From positions 1 through 17,020 of the forward strand of contig CANREO010000010.1 in assembly GCA_947629635.1 (NCBI GenBank): a stretch of 17,020 bases of DNA. Direction: 5' to 3'. The position numbers were made by a program, and so were the translations under genes. Below are positions 7,153 through 14,234 of the stretch, in pieces (the stretch's first letter is position 1; the number at the start of each line of letters is the position of its first letter). This stretch comes from an uncultured Clostridia bacterium (GTDB lineage Bacteria; Bacillota; Clostridia; Christensenellales; CAG-917). A model generated the notes under the pieces. The model was not told where the DNA came from. It made no database searches and was given only the letters and a program-made list of their open reading frames with translations.

Positions 7153-8034
7153 ATGGTCCCAAACAAAATCGATAGAAAATACTATGTATGGATATGGATC
7201 GCGCTTATTGTCGCAAGCTTCGTGCGCAATATCTACGATATATATTCTACAATAGCCGTGCTCACAAGCAGCACGGAAAAAATCACGTCCGCAATAAGTA
7301 TATTCCGCCTCGTCATTTTGGACGGTCCGTTGCCGGCGGCGATCACGTTTTTATGCACGCTTGCGGTGTGGAGCATCGGAGCAAGTCGCTTTGTCAGAAG
7401 CGTCTCGCGCAATGATTTTTGCTATCTTGCCATGGCATTTGCCGCGGCTTCGAAATTTATTGTCGGCATAATAGAAACTTTTGCGATACTCAACGACAAT
7501 TTGCTGTATTTTACGGGCAACCTCATACAGCCGTTTATGATAAACCTCGCCATGATGTTGATGTTTTTCTTGGTTATCGCAAGAAAATTCGGCCTGAATC
7601 CCGTAGAAAAATACAATGCTTTCAGCGTTTGGTCCACTGTCTTCTTTGTGGCAGAGGGCATAATTTTCGCAATGCGCGGCGGTCTTGTCGCTTTGCTTGA
7701 CACGGGTTTGTCCAATCCGGAATTCGCCGAAATTTTGGAAGAGTACGGATACGTGCTGGCAATAGACAAAATGGAAATCGCCGCCATAATTGCGGGCGTG
7801 TGCGTATATGTGGCATACGTAATCGCCGCAATCGTGCTCGGGTCGCTGCTCAAAAAGCAATCCAACCTATTCCGAAACCCCGAAACACGCGATTATTACA
7901 ACGCGAATCATCAAAATCCGGGCTATAATATGAGAAACGATGACAGCGGATACGAAGACGTATTCAGCGACGATCAAGGCGCTCCCAAAGACGACGAGAA
8001 AAAGGATAATGTCTTTGACGAGTTCGATCTATAA
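7153..8034 (+). CDS. Six-TM integral membrane protein of unknown function
   Basis: Not recognised. Predicted membrane segments, read by eye: ~11-30, 58-77, 88-112, 122-143, 158-182 and 207-233. A ~60-residue hydrophilic cytosolic tail follows, Asn/Asp-rich and ending in the acidic, aromatic NVFDEFDL. No catalytic motif is evident. ATG at 7153 has AGGAG five bases upstream. It sits eight bases after holA and 23 before cdaA, so it is co-transcribed with a c-di-AMP synthase. It occupies none of the usual CdaA-partner families (CdaR has an extracellular YbbR region; this has none). A role with CdaA or in envelope homeostasis is a guess from position. Confidence 0.75.
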   Translation: MVPNKIDRKYYVWIWIALIVASFVRNIYDIYSTIAVLTSSTEKITSAISIFRLVILDGPLPAAITFLCTLAVWSIGASRFVRSVSRNDFCYLAMAFAAASKFIVGIIETFAILNDNLLYFTGNLIQPFMINLAMMLMFFLVIARKFGLNPVEKYNAFSVWSTVFFVAEGIIFAMRGGLVALLDTGLSNPEFAEILEEYGYVLAIDKMEIAAIIAGVCVYVAYVIAAIVLGSLLKKQSNLFRNPETRDYYNANHQNPGYNMRNDDSGYEDVFSDDQGAPKDDEKKDNVFDEFDL

Positions 8035-8057
8035 TATTTGGCAAATACGGAGGCAAT

Positions 8058-8915
8058 ATGAACTACGACTTTTTTGGATTTTTTACCAATCTCGACCTTT
8101 ATGCAATTATAGACGCCGTGATTTTCCTTGTAGTGACAACGGCGGTACTTGTGTTTTTCATCTACAAGCGCAATTTAAAAGTTTTTCTGTTGCTAGCGCT
8201 GGGTTTCGTGCTGGACGTGCTTGTGCAAGTGCTTGCCGGAATGCTCGGAGGCACAACTCTGACCGCCGCTAAATACATAATGCACTACGTCGTGCTGTTT
8301 GAGATCATCGCCGCTTGCGTCGTATATCAAAACGACTTCAAGAATATCTTTCAAAAGGTGTCGGCCACCAGAAACCTCGAAGCATTGGGAAGCGACGACG
8401 AGTTGCGCGACGCCACTTCCGAAATTCTTACCGCATGCCAGGATATGGCGAAGCAGAACGTGGGCGCGATCATCATCATAGATACGGAGGGCGACATCCA
8501 CAACAACGTGCTGGACACGGGCACAAAGCTCGGCGCGGTACTCTCTGCCGCCCTGCTTGAAAGCATATTCAACACAAAAGCTCCCCTACATGACGGCGCC
8601 GTCATCGTGCGCGGAAACAAAATAATAGCCGCCGGTTGCTTCCTTTCGCTGACTCAGCGCAACGTCAACAAGGAGATGGGCACAAGGCATCGCGCCGCGA
8701 TAGGCGTCACGGAAGAGACCGACGTGTTGTCCATCGTCGTAAGCGAGGAGACGGGCATAATATCCGTGGTCAAACACGGCGAAATAAAGCGCTATATGAC
8801 TATGGACAAACTGAAGGACGAGATCGAGGACGCATACGGCATCTCCCCCACCGCAATTGCCCAGCGCGACTCGCAGCGCAGCAAGAAAAAGCGCAGAGGA
8901 GGCAGATTCAACTGA
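8058..8915 (+). CDS. cdaA: Membrane-bound diadenylate cyclase CdaA
   Basis: Condenses two ATP to cyclic di-AMP, the messenger that controls potassium/osmolyte transport and cell-wall homeostasis. The DAC (DisA_N) domain carries both hallmark motifs: DGA at residues 179-181 (in LHDGAVIV) and RHR at 210-212 (in GTRHRAAIG), followed by the SIVVSEETGIIS strand. Three N-terminal membrane helices (~13-35, 42-61, 72-90) and a basic C-terminus (KKKRRGGRFN) agree with CdaA; 285 aa is the usual length. SD GGAGG lies four bases before the ATG. Unusually, cdaR and glmM do not follow: a terminator lies six bases after the stop. Confidence 0.95.
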   Translation: MNYDFFGFFTNLDLYAIIDAVIFLVVTTAVLVFFIYKRNLKVFLLLALGFVLDVLVQVLAGMLGGTTLTAAKYIMHYVVLFEIIAACVVYQNDFKNIFQKVSATRNLEALGSDDELRDATSEILTACQDMAKQNVGAIIIIDTEGDIHNNVLDTGTKLGAVLSAALLESIFNTKAPLHDGAVIVRGNKIIAAGCFLSLTQRNVNKEMGTRHRAAIGVTEETDVLSIVVSEETGIISVVKHGEIKRYMTMDKLKDEIEDAYGISPTAIAQRDSQRSKKKRRGGRFN

Positions 8916-8920
8916 CATAA

Positions 8921-8946
8921 AAAACCGCCGAACATTCGGCGGTTTT
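8921..8946. terminator. Bidirectional intrinsic terminator, cdaA / sigma cassette
   Basis: An 11-bp perfect stem (AAAACCGCCGA / TCGGCGGTTTT) with loop ACAT. On the minus strand the stem ends in TTTTTTATG, a good T-run for the minus-strand cassette. On the plus strand it ends in TTTTCATT for cdaA. Confidence 0.85.
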
Positions 8947-8967
8947 CATTATGCTTTTTATTCGACG

Positions 8968-9636
8968 TCAAACTATCAATTGCGCAAGCAGTTCCAAAAA
9001 ATCGTTGCTTTCGCCGATCGTAGTCTGCTCAAATTGTACGTACACTTTTTCCGTCTCCGTCGTTATCACACCTCTCACGGTATGAAAATAGAGCATGTCA
9101 TTTTGAACGCTGGTCGGCAAATAATTGACCGTATAGCCCTTAACTTCCGCAACGTCTGTCAACACATCAAGCGAAAAACTATTTTCAGATGAGTATTTAT
9201 ATCTTTGATCAACTACCACAACTATATTAAATTGATAAAATGCCTCTTTGTCTACTATAATACCGTTGAAATACACTGACTTTCCCGAATTATCATCTAT
9301 ATATTTTTTCAATATTTCATAATCTAAATCTGCAAAATCCATTCCAACTGTAATCTCGTTTACATCACTTATCTGCGCGTCGCTTGCCACAAGCTGTCCG
9401 AGCAAATACACCGTATTGTCCTGCTCGGGACGCAGATAGACGGACAACAGCACGGCGGTGACAACAATTGCAACAACGGCGCAAGCGGCAGATGACAGCC
9501 ACGCGACTGTCCTTCCGCTAAGCTTCTTCGGCTTGACAGTGCTCTGTCGCTGCAAAAGCTCCTGTTTGAAAGCCTTGTCCTCAAAATTTTCGAGGGAGGC
9601 GTCCGCCAGCTGTTGTAACCGCTTGTCTTTTTTCAT
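8968..9636 (-). CDS. Single-pass membrane protein, anti-sigma-like topology
   Basis: Unrecognised 222-aa protein: a charged, helical cytosolic part of ~43 residues (MKKDKRLQQLADASLENFED...), one hydrophobic segment at ~44-67, and an external domain of ~155 residues rich in beta-strand-like sequence. No HxxxCxxC zinc anti-sigma motif and no lipobox. ATG at 9636 has AGGAG five bases upstream, and this SD overlaps the stop codon of the peptidase gene (eight bases between genes), implying translational coupling. Being last in an operon that starts with an ECF-like sigma factor, it could be the anti-sigma factor or a membrane partner of the peptidase. The cytosolic part is short for an anti-sigma domain, so this is an inference. 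Genes in this cassette look slightly more AT-rich at places than their neighbours (e.g. 9180-9360). Confidence 0.7.
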   Translation of the reverse strand: MKKDKRLQQLADASLENFEDKAFKQELLQRQSTVKPKKLSGRTVAWLSSAACAVVAIVVTAVLLSVYLRPEQDNTVYLLGQLVASDAQISDVNEITVGMDFADLDYEILKKYIDDNSGKSVYFNGIIVDKEAFYQFNIVVVVDQRYKYSSENSFSLDVLTDVAEVKGYTVNYLPTSVQNDMLYFHTVRGVITTETEKVYVQFEQTTIGESNDFLELLAQLIV

Positions 9637-9644
9637 ATTTGCTC

Positions 9645-10835
9645 CTATGCGATAGTCACGGATAGTACGTCTCCGAAGTTTGTCGCGTTTATATTACAAT
9701 ATCCTTTTATTTGATTATGTAACCCCGTAGCTACGGCGACATATTTGTCTATCCTTACCGTGCCGTCGGACAGAGTATAAGTGACTTCATTATATCCAAA
9801 CCCCGCCATAGCGTGAGTTGCCGAGCAGTTGAGAAAGGACAAAATATCGTAACCATCCTTCCTAAATATCTCTGCCGCGCTGAAGGTCTTTGTAAAGAGC
9901 ATAAGAGGCTTTCCGTCGTCGATGGCGCTCTTTACCTTGCCGAAATCGAATGCTCCGCCCGTCATGCAGGAGGCAAGCGTCACGCCATAGCCTTGACGAT
10001 TGCAAAAAGTCTTTATCCCCGTTTTAAATTGCTCCACAGTAGTGCCGGGATTAGGACCGTTGGTGTCCATATCGACATACAATTGACGCGTCACGGCGTC
10101 CGTCTCCGAGCATTGTCCGGTATACAGATATTCGGTCAACAAAAAACTGCCGGGCTCGTAATTAGGTATAAGATTGGGGCAAAACCTGTCCCAATAAGTT
10201 ATGATGTTGCCAGCAGCAATAGGTACGCAACTGTTGCCAAGCCCCGACACATCAGTATTTGTAGGATACATCATCGACAAAAGCTTATTGTTGTCGCTCC
10301 TGTCTGTATAATATACGTATTCATTCGAGCCCCAAAGGTCGTCCTCTCCGCCGCCGAAGAAGGCGTCCTCGGCAAGCATTTCGACCGTTTGATCGTCAAG
10401 AGGCGTGCCGTCAAGCGTTGTGATCCTCTCCCCGTCGCTTGCGACATAGACAAAAGGTTGCACATAGACGGGATATTCCGCGTCGAGAATGGCATACGGA
10501 TTGTCGGCGTCAAAATATATCTCCGACACCTCTATCATGCCGTCAACGTCTATCAAAATAGCATATCCCCTCTCGCCATTTATTGCGAAATCATAAACTA
10601 CGCCCAGCGGATTGAGCGCAATATCGTATACGATCTCCTTATTCGCCGATACGGCGTAATGACCGTCGACATACTCGTCGGCGAGGTCGTCGAGCGTGTT
10701 TTTGAATACTTCGTCGCACAGACTCGGCCTCAAAGCTTCCGCGACGCGGACGTCGGCTAAACCAAGCCCAAGCGCAAACGCAAAAATCAGTAAAACCGCG
10801 ATCGCCAATGTAAATCCGATAGTTTTGTTCTTCAT
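9645..10835 (-). CDS. Secreted papain-fold cysteine peptidase (C39/C10-like)
   Basis: A signal peptide is visible: MKNKTIG, a long hydrophobic core (residues 8-28) and a likely cleavage after VRVAEA (~34). A ~150-residue N-terminal region contains a GYAILIDVDGMIEVSE stretch that resembles the propeptide/inhibitor strands of streptopain-like enzymes. The mature part has the nucleophile motif GNSCVPIAAGNIITYWD (Cys203, in the order G-N-S-C of papain-fold peptidases) and SATHAMAGFGYNE (His341), followed by a candidate Asn/Asp near 382-389. Length 396 aa. ATG at 10835 chosen: GGAG lies eight bases upstream and the signal peptide begins there; an in-frame upstream start at 10856 is not supported. 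It begins 29 bases after the sigma gene and ends eight bases before the membrane protein. Peptidase class is fairly certain, exact family is not. Confidence 0.75.
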   Translation of the reverse strand: MKNKTIGFTLAIAVLLIFAFALGLGLADVRVAEALRPSLCDEVFKNTLDDLADEYVDGHYAVSANKEIVYDIALNPLGVVYDFAINGERGYAILIDVDGMIEVSEIYFDADNPYAILDAEYPVYVQPFVYVASDGERITTLDGTPLDDQTVEMLAEDAFFGGGEDDLWGSNEYVYYTDRSDNNKLLSMMYPTNTDVSGLGNSCVPIAAGNIITYWDRFCPNLIPNYEPGSFLLTEYLYTGQCSETDAVTRQLYVDMDTNGPNPGTTVEQFKTGIKTFCNRQGYGVTLASCMTGGAFDFGKVKSAIDDGKPLMLFTKTFSAAEIFRKDGYDILSFLNCSATHAMAGFGYNEVTYTLSDGTVRIDKYVAVATGLHNQIKGYCNINATNFGDVLSVTIA

Positions 10836-10864
10836 ATACTTTTCTCCTTTTGGCAAACTACATT

Positions 10865-11395
10865 TTAGATATTACATGGTGCGCCGTTTGTGACAGATTG
10901 ATACTTCTTTTGCAGCTTTTTGAGCGTCCTCAAATACTTTTGTCTTACTGTAGCAGGCTTCATTCCCAAAATTTCGCCGACTTCTCTGGAGTTGTATCCT
11001 TCGATATGCAACATACGCACGATGCGTCGGGACAAATCGTCGAGTCCGCTCAAAATATCGTTCAATTCTATTTCCGCTTCATATGCGGAATCCGTGTCCT
11101 GCGGCTGATAAGGTTCGCGCGGACGCAGCTCTTTTCTGTCCTTGATTATGATCTTCTTTGCGATATTCTCCGCACATTTATATACCCATGCCGTCGGAGA
11201 GTGAACAAAACCGAATGACTTTTTGTCATACAACTCCGTAAAAAACGTTTGCGCCGCCTCATGCGCCAGATCCAAACCGTATACGCCGCAAAGATGAGCG
11301 ACGATCCTTCTGTAGTAATATGTAAAAAGCGTATCCATCGCAGACGAATCACTTTTGAACCTTGATAAAAGATAGTTGAACTGAATTACATCCAT
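10865..11395 (-). CDS. ECF-like RNA polymerase sigma factor
   Basis: Two-domain sigma-70-family protein of 176 aa, the size of ECF sigmas. Region 2 spans ~17-90, with the promoter-melting helix SPTAWVYKCAENIAKKIIIKDRK at 66-88 (key residues AW-x4-AEN-x2-K). After an acidic linker, region 4 spans ~112-166, with the helix-turn-helix NSREVGEILGMKPATVRQK at 135-153. No region 1 or 3. The ATG at 11395 has only a weak SD (GGA four bases upstream); a TTG three codons earlier (11404) is possible but lies only three bases after AGGG. First gene of a three-gene cassette with a secreted peptidase and a membrane protein. Confidence 0.87.
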   Translation of the reverse strand: MDVIQFNYLLSRFKSDSSAMDTLFTYYYRRIVAHLCGVYGLDLAHEAAQTFFTELYDKKSFGFVHSPTAWVYKCAENIAKKIIIKDRKELRPREPYQPQDTDSAYEAEIELNDILSGLDDLSRRIVRMLHIEGYNSREVGEILGMKPATVRQKYLRTLKKLQKKYQSVTNGAPCNI

Positions 11396-11440
11396 AATAT
11401 CCAATATCCCTATAACGCTCGCGCATATACCGACAAAGAT

Positions 11441-11557
11441 GTTGACGAAATTTTACATTTTTCGACAAAATTCCATAAAAGTTGACATCGTCGGCGCATA
11501 AAAACCGTCGATCATCCGCATTATATGAATTTGTCAACTCTTTTACGGGTTGTCAAC
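11441..11557. promoter_or_regulatory. GTTGAC/GTCAAC box cluster upstream of the sigma gene
   Basis: The 178-bp interval before the sigma gene holds four copies of one heptamer: GTTGACG (11441), GTTGACA (11481), TGTCAAC (11532) and TGTCAAC (11551), two in each orientation. On the minus strand the first two read GTCAAC, and each has a CG about 16-17 bases downstream, as in AAC/CG-type ECF promoters. The other two read TTGACA, but without a well-spaced -10 (a TATAAT at 11525-11520 is only six bases away). They may be autoregulated promoters or operator sites. No clear terminator for pncB is seen here, only an imperfect stem at 11541-11564. Confidence 0.35.
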
Positions 11558-11582
11558 CGCAAAATTTATTCTTGCGTGTTTC

Positions 11583-13034
11583 TCAAAATCTCGGCATGGA
11601 CAATAGCTCCTGCTTAAGCTCCCACAGCCTCTTCGATAGATCCACTTTATACTCTTGCGTGTTCAGGACGCGCCTGTATTCCGGGAAAAACTCGTTTATC
11701 GACTTGTCCTCGTGACGAGCTATTTCCTCAAGCGACGGAAGATCGTATACAAGCTCGCCAGCCTTAAATACGGGCACCATCAATTCTTTGATTTCATAGT
11801 CGGTAAATGTAGTGCGCTTATAAGTTTGCTCGGGGTGAAAGATCGTCAACGGTTTGTTTATGTCAATCTCTTCGTCCTCAAGGCAAATCAAATCGGCCTG
11901 CGCCATGCCGTCCTTATATATGCGCAGAAGTTTTTTTACTCCCGGATTTGTGGTCTTTTCATGGCTGTTGGACACTTTTATCTTCGGCAAAAGTTTCCCG
12001 TCCGTCTCCATTGCACACAGTTTATACACGCCGCCGAGAGAGGCGTTTTTGTAACTGGTAATAAGCTTTGTGCCTATGCCGTATACGTCGATTTCGGCTT
12101 GCTGCGAATTGAGCGAAAGCAAAATGTCCTCGTCAAGGTCGTTGGTCGCAAAAATAAGACAATCTTTATGTCCTGCGGCGTCGAGCATTGCGCGCGCTTT
12201 TTTGCTTAGATAAGCCAAATCTCCGCTATCCAGTCTTATTCCTATGGGTTTGTGCCCCGACGCTTTGAGTTTGTCAAACACTTTTATCGCGTTTGGCACA
12301 CCGCTTTTAAGCGTATCGTAAGTGTCTACCAACAACAGACAGTTGTCGGGATAAAGTTCCGCATATTTTTCAAACGCCTCGCGTTCGCTTGCAAACGACA
12401 TCACCCAACTGTGAGAGTGCGTCCCCGTCACGGGTATGCCGAAAAGTTTGCCGGCGACCACGTTGGACGTCGTGCGACAACCGCCGATATACGCCGCCCT
12501 GGCGCCGTAAATTCCGGCGTCCGGGCCCTGCGCGCGCCTGAGTCCGAACTCGCTGATCTTCTTTTGCGTGCATTCTCTGAGCCTTGCGGCCTTGGTCGCG
12601 ATAAGGGTCTGATGATTGATGAATGTAAGAAGCGCCGTCTCCACAAGTTGCGCCTCCCACAATGGCGCGGAAACGGTAAGTATCGGTTCGTACGGAAAAA
12701 TCATCGTGCCTTCGGGCACAGCCTTTATATCGCCCGTAAAACGAAAGCCTTCGAGCTCTTTGAAAAAATTTTCCTCGAAGATCCCGAGCGTACGCAAATA
12801 ATCTATGTCGGATTTGTCAAAATGCAGATTTTTTATATAGTCTACAGCTTGCTCCAGCCCTGCGGCAATCGCATATCCGTAGCCACCGCCGCCGCGATAA
12901 AATACGTCGAAAACGGCGCGTCTGTGCGCCATACCGCACTTAAAATATCCGTTCATCATCGTAAGTTGATAAAGATCGGTAAGCAGAGTCAAATTGTTGG
13001 TATTAACTCTTTGAGTGACGTATTTATCCTTCAT
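11583..13034 (-). CDS. pncB: Nicotinate phosphoribosyltransferase
   Basis: Makes nicotinate mononucleotide from nicotinate, PRPP and ATP (Preiss-Handler NAD salvage). Family features: TDLYQLTMMNGY at residues 19-30, GTHSHSWVMSF at 204-214 (region of the phosphorylated His), VDTYDT at 236-241, RLDSGDL at 267-273 and GIGTKLITS further on. Length 483 aa matches the long bacterial type with a C-terminal domain. Start at 13034: GGAGGAG lies five bases upstream. The ATG overlaps the stop of lgt as ATGA (13034-13031), so translation is coupled. Last gene of galK-lgt-pncB. Confidence 0.95.
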   Translation of the reverse strand: MKDKYVTQRVNTNNLTLLTDLYQLTMMNGYFKCGMAHRRAVFDVFYRGGGGYGYAIAAGLEQAVDYIKNLHFDKSDIDYLRTLGIFEENFFKELEGFRFTGDIKAVPEGTMIFPYEPILTVSAPLWEAQLVETALLTFINHQTLIATKAARLRECTQKKISEFGLRRAQGPDAGIYGARAAYIGGCRTTSNVVAGKLFGIPVTGTHSHSWVMSFASEREAFEKYAELYPDNCLLLVDTYDTLKSGVPNAIKVFDKLKASGHKPIGIRLDSGDLAYLSKKARAMLDAAGHKDCLIFATNDLDEDILLSLNSQQAEIDVYGIGTKLITSYKNASLGGVYKLCAMETDGKLLPKIKVSNSHEKTTNPGVKKLLRIYKDGMAQADLICLEDEEIDINKPLTIFHPEQTYKRTTFTDYEIKELMVPVFKAGELVYDLPSLEEIARHEDKSINEFFPEYRRVLNTQEYKVDLSKRLWELKQELLSMPRF

Positions 13035-14221
13035 CTTATCTCCTCCGGCGAATAAGCGCACGTTTTTCGGATACGCTTCATTCTCGAACGATAATGGGTG
13101 GGCACATGATAATAATCGAGCGCTTCGAAATCGACCGCACTGTACTCTCCCTTGCGATACAAAATCTTCAACGGATTTTTGCCGCTCGCAAGTACTTTGC
13201 CGATAAAAATATAATTTTTTATGTCGAATTGCGTGAGCGGAGCGCCCTCAAGCTTTCCCTCGGCGATGAGGTTCTCGCGCAGCGCCTCGGCGACCTGGTC
13301 GAGATACGTCTTGCTCTTGCGCTGCTTCTCCATCTCCTCGGCGATGAGGCCCTGCAAGTAGGCGTAAGATTGCCTGCTATTGCAATAAATCACATACAAA
13401 GTGCCTAATAACAACGCAATGGGGATGACCACTCCGCAAGCCACTTTTGTCACATCCACTGCATCTATGCGCAAAAACTCCAGCCATAAGCGGCCCAGGA
13501 AATACCAGAAAAGATAAAACATTATCATAAGTCCGGGATATTTTTTGTTTCTACCTTTTTGCCAGAAAATAAACATCATAATGCCGCCGATCAAGTTCCA
13601 CACCTGCTCATAAAAGAAGGTCGCGCAAAACCATCCCGGAGTGTTTTCGGCCACAAGAGCTTGAAATTTATCTGATACGCCGCTCGGATTTGTGATATAT
13701 ACCCCAAACGGGAATGTCTGAAAACGAGGATCCGTAATAGGAAGACCAAACGCCTCTTGATTGACGAAATTGCCCAGTCTGCCCATGACTTGCGCCATGA
13801 TAAGGGGCACGGCGACGAGGTCGGCGGTTTTTAGAAAGTTGGTTTGCTTTTTATGCCGAAGAGTGAAGAATATGCCGCCGATTATTCCGCCCAATATGCC
13901 GCCGATGATGGTGATCCCTCCGTCCCAAATTGCGATAGCGTCCACAAAGTCGTCCCAACTGTTCCACGGAAAATATTCGTCGATGCGGCCGGGGAAAATA
14001 TAGAATATACGCGCAAATATAATGGCGATCGGGATTATCCACAAAAACAACTCTACAACGTCGTCCGCCTTCAGCCCTATCTTTTTTGCCTGCAAACACG
14101 CGTATATGAGCGCTAACAGCATGGCGGTGACTATGATAAGTCCGTACCACCGTACCTCCAGCGAGCCTATTTTGAAAGCTACGCGTGGGTCTGAAGCAAT
14201 GGAAAGTAAAATATCCGACAT
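13031..14221 (-). CDS. lgt: Prolipoprotein diacylglyceryl transferase with C-terminal extension
   Basis: Membrane enzyme that moves diacylglycerol from phosphatidylglycerol to the lipobox Cys of prolipoproteins. The Lgt signature GRLGNFVNQE is at residues 147-156 (Arg148 equals the essential Arg of the family). FFYEQVWN (202-209) and GRLWLEFLRID (243-253) are also conserved. The loop that is GGxSFHGG in E. coli reads GGITIIGG (101-108), with Ile at the His103 position. Length 396 aa against a usual 250-300: the last TM helix ends near 279, and a ~115-residue hydrophilic, partly coiled and basic cytosolic tail follows. SD AGGAG lies six bases before the ATG. It begins 13 bases after galK and overlaps pncB by four bases. 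Confidence 0.94.
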   Translation of the reverse strand: MSDILLSIASDPRVAFKIGSLEVRWYGLIIVTAMLLALIYACLQAKKIGLKADDVVELFLWIIPIAIIFARIFYIFPGRIDEYFPWNSWDDFVDAIAIWDGGITIIGGILGGIIGGIFFTLRHKKQTNFLKTADLVAVPLIMAQVMGRLGNFVNQEAFGLPITDPRFQTFPFGVYITNPSGVSDKFQALVAENTPGWFCATFFYEQVWNLIGGIMMFIFWQKGRNKKYPGLMIMFYLFWYFLGRLWLEFLRIDAVDVTKVACGVVIPIALLLGTLYVIYCNSRQSYAYLQGLIAEEMEKQRKSKTYLDQVAEALRENLIAEGKLEGAPLTQFDIKNYIFIGKVLASGKNPLKILYRKGEYSAVDFEALDYYHVPTHYRSRMKRIRKTCAYSPEEIR

Positions 14222-14234
14222 CCTTTTCTCCTAA

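Noticed and set aside
9813..10760. 315-codon plus-strand open frame opposite the cysteine peptidase
   Set aside because: The minus strand has signal peptide, Cys/His motifs and operon spacing. The plus frame is Arg/His/Ile-rich without domain features.
11541..11564. Stem-loop after pncB as an intrinsic terminator
   Set aside because: The stem has a mismatch, a bulge and a three-base loop, and no T-run follows on the minus strand.
12252..13055. 267-codon plus-strand open frame opposite pncB
   Set aside because: pncB motifs and its ATGA overlap with lgt fix the minus strand as coding.
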